From positions 83,479 through 110,098 of the forward strand of contig MU631622.1 in NCBI GenBank assembly GCA_026770615.1: a DNA stretch of 26,620 nucleotides, given 5' to 3'. The position numbers and the translations under genes are program-made. The DNA comes from Pavlovales sp. CCMP2436. Taxonomy: Eukaryota > Haptophyta > Pavlovophyceae > Pavlovales. Below are positions 18,142-26,620 of this stretch, piece after piece. Each line of letters opens with the position of its first letter. Position 1 is the stretch's first letter. The notes below the pieces were generated by a model that saw only the letters and a program-made list of their open reading frames with translations, searched no databases and was not told the DNA's origin.

Positions 18142-18280
18142 ATGTTATAGTAAACCTGCCGCATAAATGTATTAACAAATACTATAAACTTTAGTAGTAT
18201 TTATAGTAATACTCTAAATTTCAGATATAATTCTTACACAGCGCTACCTATATGTATAATAATGTATGCGGCAGGTTTAC
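18087..18280. repeat. Cluster of AT palindromes and KPAA-coding short repeats
   Basis: ACTATAAA...TTTATAGT hairpins occur twice (about 18091-18120 and 18180-18208). AAACCTGCCGCATAAATG occurs twice on the plus strand (about 18127 and 18153), and its core appears inverted at 18266-18279 (ATGCGGCAGGTTTA), where it encodes GKPAA of the fiber. This looks like a rearrangement junction made by template switching. Confidence 0.7.
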
Positions 18281-18913
18281 CTATAACATCACAAGTAGCA
18301 CCATCTTCCCGCGAATTAGCACCAGTCACATTTTCATTATAAGGGATAGCAAAATACGACGATTCAGTGCGTAATACCAAATTTGGCCCGACAAGATTGT
18401 TTAATCCTGTACCACTCTTATACAATAACTTTATAAAGTTATTTGTTTAGTAGGACGTATATACGGCGCTAATGTCTTAAAGGTGTTGTTGTAATTAAAT
18501 ATTCAGTCGATAATCTGTTTGACGTAACACATTTGCGCCACATTTTGACATTTGTAAAAGATTCGCCAGGTGTACATTTCCGTTGATGGAGTTTAATATT
18601 GTATTTACCGATGATATTGATAGGTTTTGTTAATTGGACGCTCGCACTATTGCCATTTATATATACAGTTAACAATCTCGTTTTAGGAATTGTAAAGTCG
18701 AATCTAGTCACACCTCCAAGCGTGTAATCGATGTTATCGATAGTTAGATAATCCAATCCGGTTGAATTATTCAATGTATGAATATCTACGTTAACGGAGG
18801 TTGAACCTGGAATATTTTAAAAATCAAACGAAAGCCCACGGATGAATTCTAACTCTGAAGGCATCGGTGAATCGAGAACAGTGGCAAAACCGATCGATAA
18901 AATTAAATCGTAT

Positions 18914-19015
18914 GAATATAGCACTACACCGTCGTTAATTTATAAAGCGAATCTTAGTCTGGAATATGTGACTATCGTCACACTCTTAGGAATATAGCAC
19001 TACACCGTCGTTAAT
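18914..19015 (+). repeat. 26-nt direct duplication in the fiber gene
   Basis: GAATATAGCACTACACCGTC plus GTTAAT occurs at 18914-18939 and 18990-19015. On the minus strand both copies encode INDGVVLYS. Only the left-hand copy (18914) continues in frame into YDLILSIGFATVLD, so the intervening 76-base unit is an insertion by tandem duplication. Confidence 0.8.
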
Positions 19016-19702
19016 ATATATATACGAAAACGAGTAATCTTTTAGATCAAAAGGATTGATATCTCTTAACTGAAATTTTACGATGGCATTATCGTGAATA
19101 GTGAAATTTTTAAGTTTAATGATTGTAAATATGTGCTATCGGGATATATAACGGCATTGGCTGTAGTCGTCGGGCTTGGTAGTTGACCGATCACATCGTA
19201 AAGCGCTAATAATGACCCTTTGAACCGGGCGGTTGGTGGTATCGATATTGCTGTTAAATCTAATGCGCTACTCAATAAAATATTTTGCTTCGAAATTAAC
19301 GACGCTTTTATTAAAAGAGTGATATAATTATTCAAAAAAATTAAAAAAGCATTGTTAATCGTTTGGATTCTAAAATTAACATGCGACTGCGTTTGCTTAA
19401 CAATTGACATATTCATGGGTTTATCTACACGATCCAGTCGTCGATTTTCGATATCGCTTGATGTAATTGAATCGGTTAACCATATTCTAATATCAGATAT
19501 ATATGGTGATGTTGCTTGTCCACCAAATAGACGAAATCTGTAATAATCAGATGCCCCCCATCCCCACCTATACCGTGGTGTGATCTTTGTGCCACTATTA
19601 ACCATTTCAATCAGAAGACCATTAAGCCATACTTTTATTGTTATTGTTGATGAAGAATACCCCGGTATTTGTACTGTGATATTGCTCCATAAAATAACAC
19701 TG

Positions 19703-19806
19703 TAATGAATTACCTCATAGGGAAGGGGATTATGGTGTGTATAGAGGGGGGGTACAGTAGCTAGCTATAGCAGAGGAGGAGGCGTGGAGGGGAGGGGGGG
19801 GGGCAA
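19703..19806 (+). other. G-rich insert in the fiber gene
   Basis: About 100 bases, ending in GGAGGAGGCGTGGAGGGGAG and a run of ten G, interrupt the AT-rich coding strand between two parts of a LamG-like module. The composition is that of the GC-rich host half. Runs of G could form quadruplexes. Confidence 0.65.
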
Positions 19807-22800
19807 TAGTTGGTATCACTTAAGGAAGCATTCGATGCTGTAAAAACATTATTAAAAACATTATTATAGGTACCGGCTGGGACACAAAATATGAATTGAA
19901 AATATTGTTATTTAGAATACGAAAATTAAACCCTGATGCTGTCGTATTAGTACTCCCTTGGTTATATGGTGTATCAGATATCAGTGTACCAATTCCAAAA
20001 ACAACGTTGCCCGCCAATGATCCTTTTTGAAACAGTTTTATATCGAAGCTCATTGTCAATCCTGGGCCGCCTGACGTACTTGATATATCGACTGTGTTAG
20101 GCGGTCCGTTAACTATAAACGCTGATATATATTACCCCTTCTAAAGTATGGCTTGCCATATAAATCGCGCCCTTGTTCTGTAGTTGTACCTACTAAATTT
20201 TTACCATTTCCTGACGTATCTGCATTGTCGTATAGTAAATATTCAACTCGTGGGGCATCCATTGATAGCGTTGAATCATCAATTAATGTTTCTGACAATG
20301 TTGAATTTAAGAATATTTTCAAATCGGCAAGCAAGCAAGTACTCGAGTATATCTGTAGCAAATTAGTTGTTAAATTAGTGAGTGTAAATAATCTTAGCAC
20401 AGTTATATTAGCTCCACTCGCTGAATATGTTTGTGAAATATTATCGATATAAATATCAATTTGTCCAATATAACGAAATTACTACGTCGTAATGTTTCCA
20501 TAAATTCGTATTGATAATGTCCAAAGTAAACATTCGTCTCAAAGTGCCTAATCGACTAAATCTAACTCTCATTGTTGTGCTGTTAAATAACACGCTAACG
20601 CCTTCACATTCGCTCTCTGTATTGCTTGTGGTTGTAGCATCATAGTCGCCTATAGAAAATATCTTTTGATAAGACGAGTCAGTAATATTTTTAAAATCGA
20701 ACGATATAACCAATCCCGTGTTTAGTCCTGTCGATCCAAAAATAGTATGTTGTATAGTGATAGGATCTATTAACGTCTCGACAATCCCATCACTAATTTG
20801 AACATACGATTTGTCCGTTAAAAATTCAATTTGATAAATATCTTCAGACGCACCTGTATAAGTTAAATAGTTGTCTTTTCCACTCGAATCCATACCATTG
20901 ATAAAGCAGTACTCGGCAAAAACACTACCAAGGCTGTTTACCAAGACCTGTGCCCCCCTCAGGTGATGCTATCAACAATCTTGACCCATTATTTATGATA
21001 CTTGATAAATTACCTTGTCTATTTACAATAGGCTCGGCTGTCAAATTGACTACAGTACCGCATGGGATTTTTTGACTAAACGGTAATCGTAATGTATATA
21101 AATCCAAATTTCGATTTGTCAACAACGCATCAAATTCTTGCGAGTAATCGGCTTCCAAAAGTTTAAATTACTGACGACTGGAACGCCGGCATAACTGCTC
21201 AATGCGATTATCTGCGCTTCAATATTTGGCAAATTAGGCGTTGAAATGATACCAGTAAATACTGCTCCTATTAAATTTGCTTTGGATAAAAGTTTAGCAT
21301 CGTTGTTTGTTATACTTTCCTTAAGATTTATTTTATCGTTGAGTGATAAAGCATATACATCGGTAGCTAATGATCGAGCATTTATATTTGATATATTGCT
21401 ATTGATAACAATATTATTTAAATTATAATCGGATGAGTTAACTTTTAGATTTATATTGTTAGATAAATTAATAATATTTGAATCGTATCGTAAATTTGAA
21501 CTATTAACATTTCTGCTTAAAATTGTAAAATCGCTTGTATTGACTTTCAACAAAGGATTGCTTGAAACTGCTGTATTGTTAGTGTTGTAATCGGACGTAT
21601 TGAATTTCAGATTTATATTGTTAGATAAATTAGCAACATTTGAATCGTATCGCAAATGTGAATTACTTAAATTACTATTTAAAATTGTGAAATCCGTAGT
21701 ATTTTTTTTTAGTGATTTATTGCTATTGATTACAATATTATTATTGTTATAATCGCTCGTATTGACTTTTAGATTTATGTTGTTAGATAAATTAATAATA
21801 TTTGAATCGTATCGTAAATTTGAACTATCAACATTACTGTTTAAAATTGTGAAAATAGTAGTATTTGTTTTTAGTGATATATTACTGGCATTTATAGCCA
21901 TCGAATTAGTGACATTAAAGTTATTATTATTATATGTCGCTATATCAACTTTGAGTGATAATAGCGAATCGTCTTCATTTTTTGTATATCTGTTATCAAA
22001 ACTTATATTTGCGTCACATTTGTATTCATCAAAATCCATTATCGGTAATTTGCTTGGTAATAAAGTGTTTATACCTACGATATTTAACGTATTTAATGAT
22101 ATTGCTGCTCCTGTCGTAACTAAACCTACTGCGTTCGTATTCGATAAAACAAGTGCCGATATTGCTATGTTGCTTGTTGTTGTTATATTACTATTTATTT
22201 GTATTACACCTTGATTATAATTGGTAATGTTATGTTTAAGACTGATACTATTATCGAGCGATTATTTGATGAATTAATGACATTGCGAAGAATATTGTAA
22301 TCAGAAACGTTTAATTTTAAGGCTATACTATTATTCAGATTAATATTGTTCGTATTGTAATTTACGGTATTAACTTTCAACCCGACATTTGAAGTATTTG
22401 ACAAAACCGCATTTGATAAATTGATAAAATCCTGATCATTAACTACTGAATTATTTGAACTGATTGGTCTGTTTTGTAATTCGATAATATTGCTATCATA
22501 TCGCGTATTTGATGATCAGATATATTTAATTTTGATGCTTTAATGTAATTCAGATTTATATTGTTCGTATTTTAATTTGAAATATTAACTTTTGTAACGA
22601 TATTATCAACATTTGACGAAACAACGTTTGATAAATTTATAAAATCCTGATCATTATTTACTGAACTGGTTGGTCTGTTATTTAATTTCAGTACATTACT
22701 ATCGTATCGCGAATTTGAAGCATTAACGACATTACGTAACACGTTAAACATTGATCCATTAACTTTATGAGATAGATATGTATCAGTGTGTTGAAATGTG

Positions 22801-23095
22801 TAATAATTTGAAAATTTGCTAATATTTGATGTAATCATGTTATCATATCTAATATTTGACGATTCTACTATTGATTTATCTGTTTTTGTGTCGAGTATTG
22901 TTGTGATGTCTATTACATCATGCTTTATAGCATCAATAGCATTAGAATTTGATATAACGCTACCATCTAAATTCCAAAAACCATCGTCAATTTTGTTTAC
23001 GACTTGACCACCCAGAGTCATACCGCCGGATATTAGAGTAGTTCCAACGATATTCTGTAGATCATGTTGAGAAAAACCCACTATTAGAAAATGTT

Positions 23096-23620
23096 ATGAT
23101 ATTCTTAAAAGCTTCCTACAGTGATCAGGATGCTATGGAAAAAATGAAAAATATAGGTTATAAACATGATATTGATTTATCTAATAATGAGACAAATGTT
23201 TATTATAGAGACGGGAAAGCGTTGATATTACATAGAGGTAGTTCGAATGCTAAAGATTTTTGATTTCAGATGTATTACTAGCCTTTAATTATTCGGGTTT
23301 AGATCCACGTGTATGGTCTGCTAAGAAAATTACTAGACAAACGCAATTAAAATATAATACTATCCCAGACCACGTAGGTCTTTCACTTGGTGGTTGGTTG
23401 GCGGAGATTTGTGCCGATCCTATTGCTGGGTTATCACTTATAAGAAGGGTGCGTCACCTTATCATATTGGTAAACTTATTTCTTCTATACAATTAGATAT
23501 ACGTACTCGTGGAGATTTGGTTTTATTAATAAATGTAAATTTCAAAACAGTAATTCGATAACTATAGAAAACACAGGTAAAGGTTTCCTAGACGCACACA
23601 ATTTAAATAATCTTGACTAA
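23096..23620 (+). pseudogene. Class 3 lipase-like protein, about 170 aa, frameshifted
   Basis: ATG at 23096 opens MIFLKASYSDQDAMEKMKNI. After a lost T in the run at about 23258-23262 it continues ISDVLLAFNYSGLDPRVWSA and DHVGLSLGGWLAEICAD. GLSLGG is the nucleophile elbow (GxSxG) of class 3 lipases, where the usual second residue is His. Two more shifts (about 23445 and 23545) lead through SPYHIGKLISSIQLDIRTRG to a C-terminal DAHNLNNLD carrying a candidate catalytic His. Lipase-like genes are known from virophage and polinton-like genomes, where membrane lysis or entry has been suggested. It is divergent from the fiber gene, and its 3' end overlaps that of the minor capsid gene by a few bases. 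Confidence 0.6.
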
Positions 23621-24401
23621 TCTTTATCAAACATAAAAGATAGCGCAAATGTATTGTAAAACGGAAGAGGTGTAAAATGTTCGTCGGTCATTTCGATATC
23701 AATATAATCGATAGAATTGTTACGCAATGGTTGAGTTATAAAAGGGCGATCAAATGGGATTATATCACCATAATTTGCGTTATTTGCTATAGATGCTATT
23801 ATTTTTCTGGACGTCATTAAAGAACTGTCATCCGAGTTATCTAATTGTTAAAACTTGTTAGAACATATGTAAATTTGTTTGGGAAATAAGATGTCCCAAG
23901 TCCCTAGCGTTTTGTGGTTCCTACATACGGAACTGATAATGATTGAATACATATACCAAGATGTAACGCTAATCCCGTCGGGAGAATTGTTCAATCTAAT
24001 GATGCGTTTGATTTATCAATTGACATAATCCTTGTCATAGTTGAGAAAACCGTAAATGATAGCGGATTTGGAAAAGATACACCAGTATCAATACGAATCG
24101 CAGATTTTGATGACATTGCTGTTGTGATCGTTCCAACATCGGAATAATATCCTGAGTCGATAGTAATTGTATATAAAACTGAAGGAGTATGTGTATAGTA
24201 GAACGTTAATGTTTGACGTTCTCCATATACATTCGGAAATTGCCGAGACATTTGAATATTATAAAGTTGAATAAATATATCGCTTTTAATAGAACGGGGC
24301 ACGATTGAATTATCGAAGTTCCACTGAAATTTGCCCATTGAAGGATCACTGATATCACTCGTTTGACTTGAGAGAAATAGTGAATATGGTGCGTTTTCCA
24401 T
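23617..24401 (-). pseudogene. Minor capsid (penton-like) protein, broken
   Basis: ATG at 24401 (MENAPYSLFLSSQTSDISDP) opens a frame with GKFQWNFDNSIVPRSIKSDI and NIQMSRQFPNVYGERQ, a pattern of minor capsid/penton jelly-roll proteins of polinton-like viruses. It is open to a TGA at 23991. The same frame continues (TILPTGLALHLG, LSVPYVGTTK), shifts one base near 23905, and goes on with LGTWDILFPKQIYICSNKF. A TAA lies at 23848-23850, then the frame reads QLDNSDDSSLMTSRK and SIDYIDIEMTDEHFTPLPFY to the end. Total length is about 260 residues. The last part looks like the closing strands of a jelly roll. It starts 21 bases after the preceding gene, in the usual cluster with ATPase and major capsid protein. 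Confidence 0.6.
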
Positions 24402-24422
24402 TTCTCTTATAAGATAAGATTT

Positions 24423-25306
24423 TTATTTATTACGATTACAAATATCTGATATATTTGATATTTTTTTTTAATTATTGTCTTGTTAACCTTAAATTTGGCT
24501 GCGACACTTTCTGATATTGATGAGATATTTCTATCCGGTAATGTGTCAATTTTTTTTTTAATTTAATTAATTTTTTTATTAACATAAGCATCTGCTTTTT
24601 TTCCTGGAAATAACGAACCGCGGCTGATTATTAACGGTTTTTCTTCTGTTTCAGGGGGGATTGTCGCGAAAGTTTCAGATATATCACTACGTTTTTAGTT
24701 TCCGATTGACGATATCAAAGATTGTCGTACCGCTGCGCGATTAGGACGTGGTCGTAAAGCGCGATTTGTTAAAATTGCTCCTTCACCTATAGCTGTTGAT
24801 CTCAAAAGATCACGTCGTTGCTTTTCCATTTCATTCATTCTATTATCATAATTAGTAGCCAGTACGTTAGTTTGTTTATTAAACGGGTTTTTACTTACAA
24901 TGTTATAGCCTAATATTGCTGGTCGGACCGCTTCGTTTTCAATACCATTATGACCGACTGTATTGCCATGTATTGGGATTTCGTTAATTATCGGCTGTGG
25001 CTCTTGGAATCGAACCGGTTTAAGAGGTTCTTTAAAGAACCACCTTTCCATCATTGTCATGACTGGTTGATCTTCAACAGTAAAGCCTTTTGCGATATGC
25101 TCTAACTGTAATGAGTAGCGGCTTCTTGCTCGACCAGTATAATATGTTACGATTTTACCAACGTAACGACGATTGAATGCACCTTTGTTTGGTTCACCGT
25201 TTAACAGAAAAGTATATATAGAATTTGGTATCGCATCTCGTTTCCACCCGTTTAATTCTTCGATAGCGCTAGCTGCTGAAATATCTATACTATGAAAAGA
25301 TACTTA
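24423..25306 (-). pseudogene. Unknown viral gene between ATPase and minor capsid gene
   Basis: One frame runs from just after the ATPase stop through DISAASAIEELNGWKRDAIP, RRYVGKIVTYYTGRARSRYS and MTMMERWFFKEPLKPVRF (ATG at 25060) to RPNRAAVRQSLISSIGN. A TAA follows at 24695-24697. The same frame reads on (ETFATIPPETEEKPLIISRG, LFPGKKADAYVNKKIN) to a TAA at 24563-24565, then DTLPDRNISSISESVAAKFK, and ends at 24423. There is no ATG in the first 80 codons. The C-terminal part is Lys-rich. No protease or other enzymatic motif was recognised. Its place in the morphogenesis cluster suggests a virion or assembly protein. It could also be two genes. Confidence 0.5.
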
Positions 25307-26030
25307 TTATTCTATTGTTAAACAATTGAATCGATTATAAACATTTCCGTCTTCAACGATAAACATAAATGCTCTGTCTTTTTTTGTTTGGTCTGGTTTG
25401 AATACATGTTTTAAATATCAAAATCTTCGCTATTGATATTTACTTCGTCGGTAATACTCATAATTCTTTCTTATTGCTTGGTCTGAATATGATACAATTT
25501 GTGATATTTTTACGAATTAATAGGGGGCTTGTATATATGATTGAACAACTAACCAGAACGACATACGTAGATGTCTTCTATTACACAAGAATCTTACAAG
25601 TGTTCGCAGAAGTCTTATATTTTTCATCGAAGCGGCCATGTCATCCATAATAACGAGACAATTTTAATGTTTTTAGCATTGCTTTCTATTTCGTGCTCGA
25701 CTTCAGTAATAGTATCGAAAGTAAGTTCATGGTACAAACGACTATGATTTTTAAACGGTGAATTTTCTGTACTTTTGAAAGAGTTTCTGGTATGAATATA
25801 TATACAAAATCAAATGTGTTTTTATAAGTTGGGAAATTTGTCTGTGTTAAGAATGCCGTTAACATTTTCGACTTACCACTTCCCGGGCCACCGGAAAACA
25901 TTAAACTATGACTTTTGTTACTCAAAGGATAAGGAATTTGAGGATAAAGTTGATTATCTACGTTGAACCGTGGTATTGTTAGCGGGATATCATTCTTTTC
26001 TACTTCCAAAACACTGATTTGATATATCAT
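25307..26030 (-). pseudogene. FtsK/HerA-type genome-packaging ATPase, frameshifted
   Basis: ATG at 26030 lies seven bases after the capsid gene stop. The first frame gives IPYPLSNKSHSLMFSGGPGS and GKSKMLTAF, a perfect Walker A (GGPGSGKS), then FDFVYIFIPE. After shifts at about 25780 and 25652 it reads NHSRLYHELTFDTITEVEHE and IMDDMAASMKN, a Walker B with adjacent acidic residues. LVRFLCNRRHLRMSFWLVVQ SYIQAP then matches the sensor/arginine region of A32-like packaging ATPases. Further shifts near 25524, 25463 and 25410 lead through RKNITNCIIFRPSNKKE and ITDEVNINSEDFDI to FIVEDGNVYNRFNCLTIE and a double TAA. About 240 residues is normal for the family. The enzyme pumps viral DNA into capsids. 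As written it cannot be made whole. Confidence 0.85.
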
Positions 26031-26036
26031 GATATT

Positions 26037-26620
26037 TTAATTGTCATAGGACAGGAGTCCGTCAGATATTGATAGAATTCTATCACACACCACATAAGCG
26101 TACATTGTAAGCGCGCTGTTGTTAGATGCAATGTTTGCTTCGTAAAGGATACCGGACGAAGACGCTAAACTTGTGCCATCTAAAATGATATCTTGATTTT
26201 GGAATGCGTCCATACCAATTGCGACAGCAAAGGCTTCGTTCTCGTACTGTGCCTGAGTCACTGACGAGGGATTGTTCGACGCATTCAATACACGGAGGGC
26301 CTTGTATAATTCACTACGCATCTCCACGGTATTAGATACTGGAATTGAAGGGACTCGATAGCCCCCGACTCGCCACGAATATGAAGTTATCCCCGCTCTT
26401 GTGAAAGACTTGTCGGTGGAGGTTGTGGAATTAGATAGCGATGAGAACACGATGATCACGGACTTGACACTCTTTGCGCGACATGGGATATTCCAAGAAA
26501 TCGCACTAGAATCCGCTGCGACAGTGGAAGTATAACATAAGATGTCTGTGGCGGGGATAGTCGTGATACCATTTGGCGCTTTGGATAAAATACCTTGTTC
26601 ATCTTTTGAGTCGAGACGAA
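26037..26620 (-). CDS. Major capsid protein, C-terminal part, cut by window edge
   Basis: The minus-strand frame is open without interruption from the right edge to the TAA at 26037-26039, 190 codons or more. It contains DILCYTSTVAADSSAISWNI, then PCRAKSVKSVIIVFSS, a feature I associate with the second jelly roll of double-jelly-roll capsid proteins of polinton-like viruses and virophages. It ends LTMYAYVVCDRILSISDGLL and SYDN. Ser, Thr and Ala are abundant, and codon use is less AT-biased than in neighbours, as is common for highly expressed capsid genes. It directly precedes the packaging ATPase. The N-terminal jelly roll lies outside the window. Identification rests on pattern, size and neighbourhood, not on a search. 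Confidence 0.62.
   Translation of the reverse strand, partial: RLDSKDEQGILSKAPNGITTIPATDILCYTSTVAADSSAISWNIPCRAKSVKSVIIVFSSLSNSTTSTDKSFTRAGITSYSWRVGGYRVPSIPVSNTVEMRSELYKALRVLNASNNPSSVTQAQYENEAFAVAIGMDAFQNQDIILDGTSLASSSGILYEANIASNNSALTMYAYVVCDRILSISDGLLSYDN

Larger units (their letters stand above)
17327..23081 (-). pseudogene. Giant fiber/adhesin gene with 54-residue repeats and LamG-like domains, broken
   Basis: Reads right to left over about 5.7 kb. The N-terminus (GFSQHDLQNIVGTTLISGG) has no clear ATG; the frame opens at a GTG. Asn/Ser-rich repeats follow, with a 54-residue period clear in about 21300-22000 (units NINLKVNTSDYN, DFTILNSN, LRYDSN, INLSN). They resemble long tail-fiber shafts. 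The distal half has at least three concanavalin/LamG-like lectin modules, recognisable by STITIKVWLNG, YRFRLFGG and YISDIRIWL (near 19480-19660) and FRILNNN (about 19910). The last piece ends at 17327. Stops or frame changes occur at 22572 (TAA where sister repeats have Tyr), about 22500, 22210, 21150, 20940, 20456 and 20100. Inserts lie at about 19700-19805 and 17606-18260. The likely role is host-surface attachment by the virion, inferred from architecture. Confidence 0.6.

Noticed and set aside
21246..23007. Plus-strand frames with hydrophobic translations opposite the fiber gene
   Set aside because: Antisense shadows of Asn/Ser-rich repeats; hydrophobicity comes from reading AAT/AAC repeats backwards.
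22572..24697. Stop-codon reassignment (TAA read as an amino acid) in the viral genes
   Set aside because: In-frame TAAs at 22572, 23848, 24563 and 24695 could suggest it, but the capsid gene and the ATPase end at TAAs exactly where the next gene starts, and one-base shifts occur in the same genes. In the fiber repeats the TAA aligns with a Tyr codon, so point mutation is simpler.

Overview
The window looks like nuclear DNA of a unicellular eukaryotic alga. A haptophyte-like host is an inference from GC-rich DNA, spliced genes, dense small mobile elements and an integrated AT-rich virus; nothing in the sequence names the species. There are two compartments. Positions 1 to about 15.3 kb are GC-rich, with short exons, GT-AG introns, microsatellites and many repeats. 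From about 15.3 kb to the right edge the DNA is AT-rich, compact and reads as a degraded integrated DNA virus.

Host half. A protein disulfide isomerase-type thioredoxin gene (two exons, 5' end outside the window) opens the region. Next is a DDE-like DNA transposon (1118-4353) with matching 18-bp ends, inserted into a copy of a local repeat family. That family (976-1117 + 4354-4690, 6757-8225, 12669-13150) occurs as two half elements and one head-to-head foldback. A T-poor, A/C-rich tract (4870-5560), an unrecognised spliced gene (6050-6611) and a membrane histidine kinase on the minus strand (10108-11282) follow. Three MITE-like elements of about 165 bp (13631, 14015, 14660) precede the compositional junction.

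Viral half. On the minus strand, reading right to left, are a major capsid protein (cut by the window edge), an FtsK/HerA-type packaging ATPase, an unknown gene, a minor capsid (penton-like) protein, and after a plus-strand class 3 lipase-like gene a very long fiber gene with 54-residue repeats and LamG-like domains. Small plus and minus strand genes occupy 15.9-17.2 kb. This set and order fits a polinton-like virus or virophage relative. Two small plus-strand genes share an identical 20-nt upstream element that looks like a viral promoter.

Most long viral genes carry single-base frameshifts or in-frame stops, and the fiber gene also carries a GC-rich insert and an opposite-strand insert. The short viral genes are intact. 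The relic could be decaying, or part of the indel load could be assembly error, since the host kinase and the transposase are also shifted once each. The right end of the viral element lies outside the window.
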